A DNA stretch of 64,000 nucleotides from Beijerinckiaceae bacterium (GCA_027531565.1 JAPZSB010000002.1:434001-498000); one strand, 5' to 3'. Numbered from the stretch's first letter, positions 27,153 through 35,239 are shown. Notes: generated by a model from the letters alone, not told the origin. Program-made: numbers and translations.

Positions 27153-27767
27153 TCAGATCGGCTGTCCTTCGACCTCGACCTTCATACGCTCGAGCTGCTG
27201 CTTCAGGTCGGCCAGGAAGGGATGGATTTCCAGCGCGCGCGTGAAGGCCTTGTAAGCGCCCTTGGCATTGCCGCTGGCCCGGAGGATGCCGCCGAGGCCC
27301 GACAGCGCGATGTAATGGCGCGGCTCGCGCGACAGCACCTCGCGGATATCGCGATAGGCCGCGTCACGGTCATTGCGGAGGAAATGGATCATCGCCCTGC
27401 GGTGGAACGGCTCGGCCCATTGCGGCTTGAGCGTCACGATATAGTCAAGCAGGTCGAGCGCGAGATCGAAATCGCGCGCGGTCATCGCGTCCTTGGCCCG
27501 GGTGAAAAGCAGATCGGTCGTCGGGCTGCCGGATTGCTCCAGGGCCCGCTCGATATCCGCCGCAACGATCCGGGCGGCGGTCGGGCTTTCCGATTCCTTC
27601 AGCTTCTCGAAAAGCTTGTCGAGACGCTGGGCCGCGCGCGTCGTCGAATCGGGCGTGGGGCTCTCGGGTGCCGCAGGCGGCGCGGGTGCAACTGGGGCCT
27701 GCGCGGCGGCAAAGGCCGGATGCAGCAGGCTGGCCAGAAGGGCGGCGAGGATCACGGACGAGCGCAT
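27153..27767 (-). CDS. Periplasmic TPR protein
   Basis: A 204-residue exported protein: signal peptide MRSSVILAALLASLLHPAFA with cleavage near AAA, a Pro/Ala linker (about 22-42), then helical repeats. At least two TPR units are clear, around LALDLLDYIVTLKPQWAEPFHRRA and HYIALSGLGGILRASGNAKGAYKAFTRALEIHP. No catalytic motif. Probably a protein-interaction module in the periplasm; partner unknown. Confidence 0.85.
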   Translation of the reverse strand: MRSSVILAALLASLLHPAFAAAQAPVAPAPPAAPESPTPDSTTRAAQRLDKLFEKLKESESPTAARIVAADIERALEQSGSPTTDLLFTRAKDAMTARDFDLALDLLDYIVTLKPQWAEPFHRRAMIHFLRNDRDAAYRDIREVLSREPRHYIALSGLGGILRASGNAKGAYKAFTRALEIHPFLADLKQQLERMKVEVEGQPI

Positions 27768-27835
27768 GACCCGAAGGTAGCCCGACCGGGCAAGGCGTCA
27801 AGCCTCATGCCGGGGCTCGGGGCATCACGAAAACG

Positions 27836-27859
27836 CGAAAAGCGCCCGCAAGGGCGCTT
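27836..27859 (-). terminator. Terminator downstream of rpmJ
   Basis: An 8-bp stem, arms 27840-27847 and 27852-27859 with a 4-base loop, followed on the minus strand by a T-rich stretch, 27 bases after the bL36 stop. Confidence 0.65.
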
Positions 27860-27886
27860 CGGCAGACGTGACGATGCAGTGAAGGC

Positions 27887-28012
27887 TCAGCCCTGGCGGG
27901 CCTTGTAGCGCTTCTGCGTCTTGTTGATGATGTACACGCGACCGCGGCGGCGAACCATCTGGTTGTCGCGGTGCCGCTTCATCAGCGCCTTGAGCGAATT
28001 CCTGACCTTCAT
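27887..28012 (-). CDS. rpmJ: 50S ribosomal protein bL36, zinc-free (type B) form
   Basis: A 41-residue protein starting [18 protein letters not shown] and ending [12 protein letters not shown]. It contains no cysteine, unlike the zinc-binding form of bL36, and has the longer type B (YkgO-like) pattern standard in alphaproteobacteria. GGAG lies 9 bases before the ATG at 28012. It is bounded upstream by tRNA-Val on the same strand (33 bases away) and downstream by a hairpin terminator. Confidence 0.95.
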   Translation of the reverse strand: MKVRNSLKALMKRHRDNQMVRRRGRVYIINKTQKRYKARQG

Positions 28013-28045
28013 CGTCTCAACTCCATCCGGTGACCCGGTTAAAAA

Positions 28046-28120
<75 letters not shown>

Positions 28121-28225
28121 GAACGCGAAGCCGAAGACGCCGCGTCGAAATTGGGAAGCGCCCGTATAGTCAGAGCGCGGGGAAAGGGCAAGGCTTTTTG
28201 GCAGCCGCCCGACGAGAAATTCGAC

Positions 28226-28585
28226 TCAGGCCGCGAGCATCCGCTTCACCTCGTTGACGAGGTCCTTGAGGTGGAACGGCTTCGACAGGACGCGGGCATC
28301 CTTCGGCGCGTTCGATTCCGGGTTGAGGGCCACCGCGGCAAAGCCGGTGATGAACATCACCTTGATGTCGGGGTCGAGCTCGGTCGCCCGGCGCGCCAGT
28401 TCGATCCCGTCCATTTCCGGCATCACGATATCGGTCAGCAGAAGCTCGAACGGCTCCTCGCGCAGGCGGTGATAGGCCGAGCGGCCATTGTCGAAGGAGG
28501 CGACATCGTAGCCCGCATTCTGGAGCGCGCGCACGAGAAAGCGGCGCATGTCGTTGTCGTCTTCGGCGAGGAGAATCTTGCTCAT
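28226..28585 (-). CDS. cpdR: CpdR-type single-domain response regulator
   Basis: A stand-alone receiver domain of 119 residues. Acidic pocket EDD at 8-10, phosphoacceptor Asp52 in LLTDIVMPEMDGIELARR, Thr in MFITGFAAVAL and Lys in LSKPFHL. The FAAVALNPES and EEPFELLLTDIVMPEMDG stretches are typical of CpdR, which in its unphosphorylated form delivers substrates such as PdeA and, indirectly, CtrA to ClpXP. The protein ends in Ala-Ala, which could itself be a ClpXP tag (inference). It diverges from an N-formylglutamate amidohydrolase gene, the arrangement I recall for rhizobial cpdR1. Confidence 0.92.
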   Translation of the reverse strand: MSKILLAEDDNDMRRFLVRALQNAGYDVASFDNGRSAYHRLREEPFELLLTDIVMPEMDGIELARRATELDPDIKVMFITGFAAVALNPESNAPKDARVLSKPFHLKDLVNEVKRMLAA

Positions 28586-28741
28586 GTCGGTCTCTTCGGG
28601 CTTGCCGCGCACACTGGCAACGAGGGTTAGGCCGTCATGGTAAATATAGGGTGTATTTTTCCGGCAAAGCGGCGAGGGGACTGGACCGTCCGGAACGGGC
28701 GCGCCATGTTGCATCCGGTATGCAGCATGGAAAGGACGTCC

Positions 28742-29653
28742 ATGGCGGGCCCGATTCCGCTCGATCCGGCCGATCTCTCTCCCTTCATTCTTGAAGGCGA
28801 GGAGAACCGCACGACGCCGCTTTTCCTGAATTCGCCCCATTCAGGGGATGTTTTCCCGCCGCATTTCCTCGCCCGGAGCCAATTGTCGAGGGCGGCGTTG
28901 CGCCGGGCCTCCGACCTTTACGTCGACAGCCTGTTCCGGCCGCTGGTGGCGACCGGCCTGCCGCTCATGTCGGCGCGGCTGCCGCGCTCCTATCTCGACC
29001 TGAACCGCGAGCCCCTGGAACTGGATCCGCGGCTGATCGCCGGGACTCTGCCGGTGGATGCGAATACGCGGTCGCTGCGGGTGGCGGGCGGGCTGGGCAC
29101 CATTCCGAGGGTGATCGGCGACCAGGTCGAGATCTATGCCGGCAAGCTGCCGCTCGAGGAGGCCCTGGCCCGGATCGAGGCCCATTACGTTCCCTACCAC
29201 CTCCGGCTGCACCGCGAACTGGCGCGGCGGCACCGCGATCACGGCATGGTGCTGCTGCTCGACCTTCATTCCATGCCTTCACAGACCTTGCCGCGCCCGC
29301 ATCGCAGCATGCCCGATCTCGTGATCGGCGACCGGTTCGGCAGCAGCGCCGCGACGGTGCTGGTCGAGCGGCTCGAGCATCTTGCCCGCTGCGCCGGCTT
29401 CCGGGTGGAGCGGAACCAGCCCTATGCCGGCGGCTATATCACCGAACATTACGGGCGGCCGGACCTTGGCTGGCACGCCATCCAGATCGAAGTGAACCGG
29501 GCGCTGTACATGGACGAGGCCCGGCTGGAGCCCCATGACGGGTTTGCCGGCCTGTCTGCGGCCCTGTGCGGGATCGTGGCGCAACTTGTCGCAGAGCAGG
29601 CATTCGATTCACGCAAAACGGCCTTGCATTTTTCTCAGAAGGCTGCTGAATAA
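28742..29653 (+). CDS. N-formylglutamate amidohydrolase family protein (copy 2)
   Basis: A 303-residue HutG-family enzyme, distinct from the copy at 22953-23774. Visible motifs are LFLNSPHSGDVFP, SYLDLNREPLELDPRLI, VLLLDLHSMPSQTLPRPHRS with metal-ligand His, and NQPYAGGYITEHYGRPDLGWHAIQIEVNRALYMDE. The predicted reaction is deformylation of N-formylglutamate or a related N-acyl amino acid. The start at 28742 follows AAAGGA; an ATG at 28727 would add five residues. Divergent from cpdR. A terminator-like hairpin follows at 29868-29897. Confidence 0.9.
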   Translation: MAGPIPLDPADLSPFILEGEENRTTPLFLNSPHSGDVFPPHFLARSQLSRAALRRASDLYVDSLFRPLVATGLPLMSARLPRSYLDLNREPLELDPRLIAGTLPVDANTRSLRVAGGLGTIPRVIGDQVEIYAGKLPLEEALARIEAHYVPYHLRLHRELARRHRDHGMVLLLDLHSMPSQTLPRPHRSMPDLVIGDRFGSSAATVLVERLEHLARCAGFRVERNQPYAGGYITEHYGRPDLGWHAIQIEVNRALYMDEARLEPHDGFAGLSAALCGIVAQLVAEQAFDSRKTALHFSQKAAE

Positions 29654-29751
29654 GGGCGCTCGCTGCCCGATCCGGTGGCGAAACGATCCGAACGGGGCAT
29701 CCGGAGAACGGGCAGCCCCGCGAAAACGCCGGAATCCCTGATTTTGGCCAA

Positions 29752-29833
29752 AAAAAAGGCCGCACGAAGCGGCCTGAAAGTCTAGGGAGGAAACGCCCAA
29801 GGAGGGCATGTCACGAGGGCGAACCGTCGTGAC
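29752..29833 (-). ncRNA. mmgR: MmgR/suhB-type small RNA
   Basis: About 82 bases, predicted from its parts. Stem-loop 1 pairs GTCACGA with TCGTGAC (29833-29827 with 29816-29810). A small hairpin GCCC-TCCTT-GGGC follows. Then comes a single-stranded TTTCCTCCCT (29793-29784), the ultraconserved element I remember from the alphaproteobacterial MmgR sRNA. A 7-bp terminator AGGCCGC/GCGGCCT ends in eight T. The CU-rich element could pair with Shine-Dalgarno sequences. In Sinorhizobium MmgR affects polyhydroxybutyrate storage. It lies divergently upstream of an inositol-monophosphatase-family gene, matching the position that gave the Rfam suhB family its name. Confidence 0.85.
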
Positions 29834-29839
29834 AAGTCG

Positions 29840-29867
29840 AATATATATTGCGGCGCACAAAAGACAA
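29840..29867 (-). promoter_or_regulatory. Promoter of the MmgR-like sRNA
   Basis: On the minus strand TTGTCT (29862-29867) is followed after 16 bases by TATATT (29840-29845), inside a short AT-rich patch that stands out in this GC-rich DNA. The +1 would fall near 29833, exactly at the base of stem-loop 1. Confidence 0.65.
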
Positions 29868-29897
29868 GGCCTGTCGTGATCGGCGGGCCCTTTTTTT
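29868..29897 (+). terminator. Terminator on the plus strand after copy 2 of the amidohydrolase gene
   Basis: GGCCTGTCG (29868-29876) pairs with CGGCGGGCC (29881-29889), nine pairs including two G-U, loop TGAT, followed by C and seven T. It abuts the sRNA promoter and would stop read-through from the amidohydrolase gene into the phosphatase gene. Confidence 0.7.
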
Positions 29898-30028
29898 ATT
29901 CATCGCTAAGAAAGCGTTCTTTCCTGCGGGATTCCGGCCCGCGCGCGATCCGGCAGTGCGCGGGCTTCTGGCCATGGCAGCCGGTCTCCGCTAAGGAGAA
30001 GCACCGAATATCCCTCCCGCGAGGATCC

Positions 30029-30817
30029 ATGCGTCCAGTCGATCTCTCGGCCTTTCTCGAACGGCTTGCCCAGCAATCCGGCGAGGCCATCCTGCCCTTC
30101 TTCCGCACCGAACTCAGCGTTCTCGACAAGGGCAGTGACGGGTTTGACCCGGTGACGGAAGCGGATCGCGCTGCGGAAACCGTGATCCGGCGGTTGATCC
30201 AGGCTACCTTTCCGACGCACGGGATCCGGGGTGAGGAATTCGACGACGTCAATCCCGAGGCCGAGTACCAATGGGTGGTCGATCCGATCGACGGGACGCG
30301 GGCTTTCCTGTGCGGGCTGCCAGTCTGGGGCACGCTGATCGGCCTGATGCGGGATGGCCATCCGGTCATGGGGGTCATGAACCAGCCCTATACCGGCGAG
30401 CTGTTCTTCGGTGATGGCCGGCAGGCCCGGCTGAAGGGGCCGCGCGGGCAGCGCGCGCTGATGACATCCGGCAAGACCCGTCTCGCGGATTCCCACCTGA
30501 TGACCACTGATCCCCGGCTGTTCCGGGGCGAGGAGGCCGAGGCTTTCGCCCGTGTCGAGAAGCAGGTGAAACTCTCGCGCTACGGGGTCGATTGCTACGC
30601 CTATGCCATGCTGGCCTCAGGCCAGGTCGAACTGGTCGTCGAAGCCGGGCTCAAGGCGCATGACATTGTCGGGTTGATCCCCGTCATCGAGGGGGCGGGC
30701 GGTGTCATCACCACCTGGGATGGCGGGCCTGCCACGGCAGGCGGCGCCATCGTTGCCGCCGCCAACGCGGAACTCCATGCGCAGGCGCTAGGCCTGCTCT
30801 GCCAGCGCGGAAGCTGA
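30029..30817 (+). CDS. hisN: Inositol-monophosphatase-family phosphatase, likely histidinol-phosphatase
   Basis: A 262-residue Mg-dependent phosphatase. Metal ligands are visible in GIRGEEF (Glu69-Glu70), DPIDGTRAF (Asp85, Asp88) and KAHDIVGLIPVIEGAGG (Asp near 213). The sequence around DCYAYAMLASGQVELVVEAGLKAHD fits the HisN-type histidinol-phosphatases found in actinobacteria and many alphaproteobacteria better than classical SuhB; inositol-1-phosphatase activity remains possible. Start ATG 30029 follows GAGG. Its last 30 bases overlap the convergent hydrolase gene. Confidence 0.82.
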   Translation: MRPVDLSAFLERLAQQSGEAILPFFRTELSVLDKGSDGFDPVTEADRAAETVIRRLIQATFPTHGIRGEEFDDVNPEAEYQWVVDPIDGTRAFLCGLPVWGTLIGLMRDGHPVMGVMNQPYTGELFFGDGRQARLKGPRGQRALMTSGKTRLADSHLMTTDPRLFRGEEAEAFARVEKQVKLSRYGVDCYAYAMLASGQVELVVEAGLKAHDIVGLIPVIEGAGGVITTWDGGPATAGGAIVAAANAELHAQALGLLCQRGS

Positions 30818-31789
30818 ACGCGACGCGGTCGCCGGCTCTGGCAGGACCGGCTCGCGGCAGAAGGCATCGAAGGCGGCCCAGAATTGCTGCCGGATCCGGC
30901 CGCGCTCCATCAGGATCTCGTGCTGTGCCCCCAGAAGCGTGATGGCGCTGGTGCCGCGCATGCGCTTGGCGAGGGCAGCGGCGGCCCGGGAATCGACCAC
31001 CCGGTCGGCGCCGGCCAGCACGAACAGGCACGGCGTGCGGTTCTCGAGGCCGAACCGGTCATCCTCGAAGCGGGCCATGGCTTCGAAAGCCGCATCCACC
31101 CAGCCGATGGTCGGATCGCCGATGGCGAGGCGGGGTTCCTGCTTCTGCCAGAGCGCCATCCGGGCGAAGCGTTCCGGATCGCTCGTCAGCGGGTTCCCCT
31201 CGAAGGGGCCGTCCGCAATCGTGATCCGCTTGCCGCCGGGGATGAAGGCCGTCGACAGGCCGAGGCTGGCCAGAAGCCGGGCGAGCACGCGGCTGGCCTC
31301 GGGCCAGCGCAGGCCGGCAATGGCGACAAGCGGCGAGGAGAGGATCGCCCGCGTGAACAGTGCGGGCTGGCGGGCCAGCGCGAGCAGGGCAATGGCACCG
31401 CCCGTCGAATGGGCCAGCAGGTGAAAGGGCTCCGGCAGGAAGCGGCGGCGGATCTCGGCCATCAGGGCATCGAGATCGAGCAGGTAGTCGTTGAAATCCT
31501 CGACATGGCCCTTGCGCGGATTGCCGACCTGCCGGTCGGAGCCGCCCTGCCCACGCCAGTCGAGCGCGGCAACCGCGAAGCCGCGGCCGAGGAGTTCGGA
31601 AAAGACCTCGCCATATTTCTCGATATACTCGGCGCGGCCCTGAAGCAGCACCACCGTGCCCGCCGGCCTGCCCTCCGGCAGCGCGAAGGCTGCGCGGATT
31701 CCGAGCCCGTCCGCCGTCGTGAGGCCGGCAATCTCGATCCGGTCCGGGAAGGGCACGCCATCCGGCGGCTGGACTAGAAACTCAAGCAT
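30788..31789 (-). CDS. Alpha/beta hydrolase, lysophospholipase (PldB) type
   Basis: A 333-residue serine hydrolase without signal peptide. LLQGRAEYIEKYGEVF near 49-64 and LDWRGQGGSDR near 77 are typical of the monoacylglycerol lipase/PldB group. The nucleophile is Ser128 in AHSTGG, the acid lies in FVLAGADRVVD and the histidine in LGAQHEILMERG. Likely substrates are lysophospholipids or monoacylglycerols. The gene is convergent with, and overlaps by 30 bases, the phosphatase gene. Confidence 0.9.
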   Translation of the reverse strand: MLEFLVQPPDGVPFPDRIEIAGLTTADGLGIRAAFALPEGRPAGTVVLLQGRAEYIEKYGEVFSELLGRGFAVAALDWRGQGGSDRQVGNPRKGHVEDFNDYLLDLDALMAEIRRRFLPEPFHLLAHSTGGAIALLALARQPALFTRAILSSPLVAIAGLRWPEASRVLARLLASLGLSTAFIPGGKRITIADGPFEGNPLTSDPERFARMALWQKQEPRLAIGDPTIGWVDAAFEAMARFEDDRFGLENRTPCLFVLAGADRVVDSRAAAALAKRMRGTSAITLLGAQHEILMERGRIRQQFWAAFDAFCREPVLPEPATASRSASALAEQA

Positions 31790-31863
31790 GGCCCCTGCGC
31801 GTCCCGCCCCTTCCTGTCGCGGCAATCCGGGCGCTGTCCTGGCGCGCTTCCGGTCCGCCGCGT

Positions 31864-32271
31864 CTAGTTCGCAGGAGTCCGGGCGATCGGCAAGGGGGAG
31901 GCGGAACAGGCGGGGCGCGCTTCGCTCGGTTCCAGCAGCCGGAAGCCGATCAGCGTCTGGCTGCGGGCGTCGAGCACCAGCCGCAGGGCCTGGCCATCGC
32001 GGGTGCAGACCTCGCCGACGACGCTGTTGCCGCGCCGCTGGAAGCCCGGCAGCGTGCCGAGTTCGGCCATGGTGCGGTTCTCGACGAGGCGGGAGGTGGC
32101 CGGTGCATCGGTTGCCGAAGGGCTGCTCGACAGGGCCATCAGGCCGAAGCCGCCGAGAATGGTCGCGACCAGCACGCCCACCAGAAGGTGTCGCGGCCAG
32201 AGCCGATCCGTAAAACCTGTTCTCTCCGCGCTGCCCGAAACCGGGAAGCCGGCGCCCTGTGCGCGTGGCAT
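31864..32271 (-). CDS. Hypothetical single-span membrane protein
   Basis: A 135-residue protein with a short polar start, one membrane segment (about 31-50, HLLVGVLVATILGGFGLMAL) and a C-terminal domain probably in the periplasm containing two cysteines (VCTRDGQ and ARPACSASP). I do not recognise a family. GAGG lies 8 bases before the ATG at 32271. Same strand and 74 bases upstream of the lysophospholipase-like gene, so possibly co-transcribed. Confidence 0.65.
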   Translation of the reverse strand: MPRAQGAGFPVSGSAERTGFTDRLWPRHLLVGVLVATILGGFGLMALSSSPSATDAPATSRLVENRTMAELGTLPGFQRRGNSVVGEVCTRDGQALRLVLDARSQTLIGFRLLEPSEARPACSASPLPIARTPAN

Positions 32272-32452
32272 GAAGCAAACCTCGATCCGGGCCCTTTTTG
32301 CGCCCGATACTGACGCTTCTGGCAGGTCCGGGCTGAACCGGATGCGAGTCCCGGGTTCATCTGGCATTCATGGGCCGGGCATTGCCGCCGCGCCCGGCGG
32401 CACCCGACGGGCCGGCCCTTGAAAACCGGAATTCCGCTTCCCAACTCCTGTC

Positions 32453-32535
32453 TGTGCCGGCCAGAGCTGGCGGCACATTCCCGGTCCGGCCCATCGGGCG
32501 GACCTCAACTGCATGTCGCTTCAAGGAGGATATGC
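32453..32535 (+). promoter_or_regulatory. ROSE-type RNA thermometer of hsp20
   Basis: Three consecutive hairpins in the leader of the small heat-shock gene. Hairpin 1 (32453-32477) pairs TGTGCC with GGCACA and continues inward. Hairpin 2 (32483-32504) pairs GGTCC with GGACC plus GCCC with GGGC. Hairpin 3 (32511-32535) pairs GCATGTC-(G)-CTT with GAGGATATGC, so the AGGAGG ribosome-binding site is buried opposite a TCGCT element with one unpaired G. That is the hallmark UYGCU anti-SD of ROSE elements, which melt on heating. A CTTGAA box at 32418-32423 could be the -35 of an RpoH promoter; no good -10 is seen. Confidence 0.8.
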
Positions 32536-32536
32536 C

Positions 32537-32995
32537 ATGCGTTCCTATGATCTCGCCCCCCTGTATCGTTCGACCGTCGGCTTCGACCGGTTGTTCTCGC
32601 TGATGGACCAGGTTGCCGGTTTCGAGCAGTCCGCGCCCAGCTATCCGCCCTACAATATCGAAAAGACCGGCGAGAATGCCTATCGCATCTCCCTCGCCGT
32701 GGCCGGTTTCACCGAGGCCGATCTCTCGATCGAAGCCGAGCCGAACTCGCTCGTCATCCGCGGTGACAAGGCCAGCGGTGCTCCGCGGGATGGCGCCTAT
32801 CTCTTCCAGGGCATCGCCTCGCGCCAGTTCGAGCGGCGGTTCCAGCTCGCCGATTACGTGAGCGTCACGTCCGCCCGGCTCGAGAACGGCCTGCTCCATG
32901 TCGATCTGGTGCGTGAAGTGCCGGAAGCCCGGAAGCCGCGCGTGATCCCGATCAGCGCGCCGGCTGCACAGGCTGTCGAGCATCTCGCAGCCTGA
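32537..32995 (+). CDS. Small heat-shock protein (Hsp20/IbpA family)
   Basis: A 152-residue ATP-independent chaperone that holds unfolding proteins. The start MRSYDLAPLYRSTVGFDRLF is typical of rhizobial IbpA-like sHsps. The alpha-crystallin domain spans about residues 35-130 (YNIEKTGENAYRISLAVAGF, then ASRQFERRFQLADYV and ENGLLHVDLVRE), and the C-terminal VIPI matches the I-x-I anchoring motif. AGGAGG precedes ATG 32537 by six bases but is masked by the ROSE hairpin upstream, so translation should rise with temperature. Confidence 0.95.
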   Translation: MRSYDLAPLYRSTVGFDRLFSLMDQVAGFEQSAPSYPPYNIEKTGENAYRISLAVAGFTEADLSIEAEPNSLVIRGDKASGAPRDGAYLFQGIASRQFERRFQLADYVSVTSARLENGLLHVDLVREVPEARKPRVIPISAPAAQAVEHLAA

Positions 32996-33021
32996 ACCCG
33001 GCTCGATCCGGAAACAGGGAA

Positions 33022-33045
33022 GGGGCGTCGATGACGCCCCTTTTT
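33022..33045 (+). terminator. Rho-independent terminator of hsp20
   Basis: A perfect 8-bp stem GGGGCGTC/GACGCCCC (33022-33029 and 33033-33040), loop GAT, then TTTTT, 26 bases after the stop. Confidence 0.92.
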
Positions 33046-33088
33046 CATGTCCGAAGCCTGCTCAGGCCCGTCGCCGGCCTGGCCTGCC

Positions 33089-33676
33089 TTACTGCGTGCC
33101 GGCACCGGGGGCCTGCGGGGCCCAGAGTGACGGATCGCGCGCCGGGGCCACAGGCGCCGGGCGGCTGGTGGCCGCACCCGAGCCCGGCCCCTGCGCGACG
33201 GCATCCGGCCGGCGTGGCGGCAGCGGATTGGCGCTCTCGCCGGATTGCGTTTCCGGGCGGGCGCGGGGTGCCTCGCGCGGGAAGCGCGGATCCGGGTTAA
33301 GTGCGGCCGTGCCGCGGGAAGGGGGCGTGCCGGCATCGCGCTGGAACCGCTCCAGAACCTCGCCGTCATAGGCGTCGACAATCAGCCGGACCGGCTGGCG
33401 GTTGCGGTCGATCGCATCGACAACCAGAACATCCGGGCGGCGGCCTGACAGGACCAGGCTGCGATAGCCCTGATCGCGCAGGTCCTCGAAGATGTCGCCG
33501 ACCGAGACGCCGATCGGGCGGCGGGGGACCGGCACGACGATGGGGCCGGAATAGTAGCCACCATAGAAAAACGGGCGCGGATAATATTGCGCCGAGGCTT
33601 CCGTCGCCGCGAAGCCAGCCATCGCGACCAGCAGGCCGGCGAGGCCAGCCCTGCGCGTTGCCTTTGCAATCACCAT
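33089..33676 (-). CDS. Exported protein with PepSY-like domain and Pro-rich tail
   Basis: A 195-residue exported protein: signal peptide with hydrophobic LAGLLVAMAGFAATEASA and cleavage near AQ, a Tyr/Gly/Pro-rich stretch (YYPRPFFYGGYYSGP), then about 60 residues (GVSVGDIFEDLRDQGY, VVDAIDRNRQPVRLIVDAYDGEVLERF) with the spacing of a PepSY-like fold. The last 70 residues are Pro/Ala/Arg-rich and include LPPRRPD. Function unknown. ATG 33676 has GGAGAG upstream. A CtrA-like box lies about 55 bases upstream of the start. Confidence 0.78.
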   Translation of the reverse strand: MVIAKATRRAGLAGLLVAMAGFAATEASAQYYPRPFFYGGYYSGPIVVPVPRRPIGVSVGDIFEDLRDQGYRSLVLSGRRPDVLVVDAIDRNRQPVRLIVDAYDGEVLERFQRDAGTPPSRGTAALNPDPRFPREAPRARPETQSGESANPLPPRRPDAVAQGPGSGAATSRPAPVAPARDPSLWAPQAPGAGTQ

Positions 33677-33731
33677 CACGAACTCTCCATTGGATGCCGT
33701 GGCATCGAGCCGCCCCATTCTGCAAGCATGC

Positions 33732-33747
33732 CTAACGGGCGATTAAG
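33732..33747. promoter_or_regulatory. CtrA-like box upstream of the PepSY-like protein gene
   Basis: CTAAC-N6-TTAAG on the plus strand (CTTAA-N6-GTTAG on the gene strand). Correct half-site spacing for CtrA but two mismatches from TTAAC-N6-TTAAC. Confidence 0.3.
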
Positions 33748-33804
33748 TTTCGCTGAACAGGCAATGGTTTTGGGGCGAAATGATGGAGCCCGCCGTGCGT
33801 TGGA

Positions 33805-34872
33805 TCACGCTGCGGCCCGGAAGCCCCGTGCCTGCAGGATCAGCGCGTCGACATCCTCCGGCCGCGTGGCGAACGACGTGACCAGACGGAGCACCACCTC
33901 GCCCTCGTGCAGGGCACTTTCGGGCGGCAGGGACAGGTCCGACCAGTCGACGCATTTCAGGCCGGCGGCAGTCAGGTGGTTCCAGAGCGCCTCGCTGACA
34001 ATCGGGAAAACCTCGTTGATCTGGGGCTCCCAGCCGAAGCGGATGCCGGGAATGCCGGAAAGCCCGTCGGCCAGGCGTCGCGCCATCGCGTTGGCATGGG
34101 TGGCAAGATCGCGCCAGTGATCGCCCTCGAAGAAGGCCTCGAACTGGGCCGAAATCAGCCGCTGCTTGGACAGGGTCTGCCCCGCCCGCTTGCGGCGGAA
34201 GCGGAATTCCTCGGCCAGTGCCTCGTCGAAGAAGACCACGGCTTCCGCCATCAGGCAGCCATTCTTGGTGCCGCCGAGCGACAGCACGTCGATCCCGGCC
34301 TGCCAGGTCAGTTCGGCCGGCGTGCAGCCGAGCGCCACCAGTGCATTCGAGAAGCGGGCGCCGTCCATATGGGTGCGCATGCCATTGGAGCGGGCGCAGG
34401 CCGTCAGGGCACGCACCTCGTCCGGGGTGTAGACCAGCCCGAACTCGGTTCCCTGCGCGATGGACAGCGCCTTGATCGGCGGACGGCGCGTCCCGCCCGG
34501 CTCGGCCGCGAGATGCGCCTCGATGATCGCCGGGGTGATCTTGCCGCCGATCCCCGGCAGGCCGACGAGCTTGGCGCCGCCCATGAAGAATTCCGGCGCG
34601 CCGCATTCATCGTCGATGACATGGCTTTCGCGATGGGTCAGCAGGCAGCCCCAGGGCGGGCAGATGGCCGAGGCCGCGAGCGCATTCGCGGCCGTGCCGG
34701 TCGTGACGAGGAAGGCCGTCACCTTGCGGCCGAAAAAGGCATCGAGCTGGGCGTCGACGCGCGCGGTCCAGGGATCGGCGCCATAGGAGCCGGCGGCGCC
34801 TTCATTGGCCGCGACGAGGGCGGCGAGGACCTTGGCGCTGGCGCCGACGATATTGTCACTGACGAAATTCAT
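33805..34872 (-). CDS. ltaE: Low-specificity L-threonine aldolase
   Basis: A PLP-dependent beta-eliminating lyase of 355 residues cleaving L-threonine or allo-threonine to glycine and acetaldehyde. Motifs include FVSDNIVGASAKVLAAL at the start, TTGTAANALA, ESHVIDDECGAPEFF, MDGARFSNALVALG and the PLP lysine in LSLGGTKNG. ATG 34872 (MNFVSDNI) matches the family N-terminus; the frame is open for 52 more codons without conserved features. It is divergent from gltB across a 439-base gap. Confidence 0.93.
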   Translation of the reverse strand: MNFVSDNIVGASAKVLAALVAANEGAAGSYGADPWTARVDAQLDAFFGRKVTAFLVTTGTAANALAASAICPPWGCLLTHRESHVIDDECGAPEFFMGGAKLVGLPGIGGKITPAIIEAHLAAEPGGTRRPPIKALSIAQGTEFGLVYTPDEVRALTACARSNGMRTHMDGARFSNALVALGCTPAELTWQAGIDVLSLGGTKNGCLMAEAVVFFDEALAEEFRFRRKRAGQTLSKQRLISAQFEAFFEGDHWRDLATHANAMARRLADGLSGIPGIRFGWEPQINEVFPIVSEALWNHLTAAGLKCVDWSDLSLPPESALHEGEVVLRLVTSFATRPEDVDALILQARGFRAAA

Positions 34873-35105
34873 GGGATTCCGGAGAGGCTGAATGGGGTTG
34901 TTGCCATCAAGGCGCAAATCAACCGGCGGTGCAAGCATCGCGGCCTGGATGGAGCCTCCCGGGCCAGAAGGCCGCAGCCCCTTGCCGGGGGCGATTTCGA
35001 CGCAATATTGTTTCTCGAGGGGTGTCAAAGCAATTTAATTGCGCATATTTAGGCAGTCCTCGCAATAAAAGGGATAAAATTCTTCTAAAGAGTGCTTGTA
35101 AGGCC

Positions 35106-35239
35106 GATTGGTTTCTGGTTATGTGCGCCTCGGATAGGACAGTGTTGCTGACCTACTCTCCGGGCCCGGTTTCCGGTGGTCGGCTGGTCTCCCCCGGCCG
35201 GCTGTCGGAAATCGGGCTCGGTGTGTCTGAAAACCAATC
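35106..35239 (+). promoter_or_regulatory. Structured leader RNA of gltB, three-way junction
   Basis: In the 439-base gap before gltB the plus strand can fold as a three-way junction. P1 pairs GATTGGTTT (35106-35114) with AAACCAATC (35231-35239). P2 (35136-35154) pairs AGG-A-CAG with CTG-A-CCT around TGTTG. P3 pairs GCCCGGTTTCCG (35164-35175) with CGGAAATCGGGC (35206-35217), 12 bp with one G-U, and carries a 7-bp apical helix CGGCTGG/CCGGCCG. The 3' end is 72 bases before the gltB start. The AT-rich stretch 35003-35100, with palindromes CAATATTG and GCAATT-T-AATTGC, probably holds the promoter or operators. Function is inference. Confidence 0.5.
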
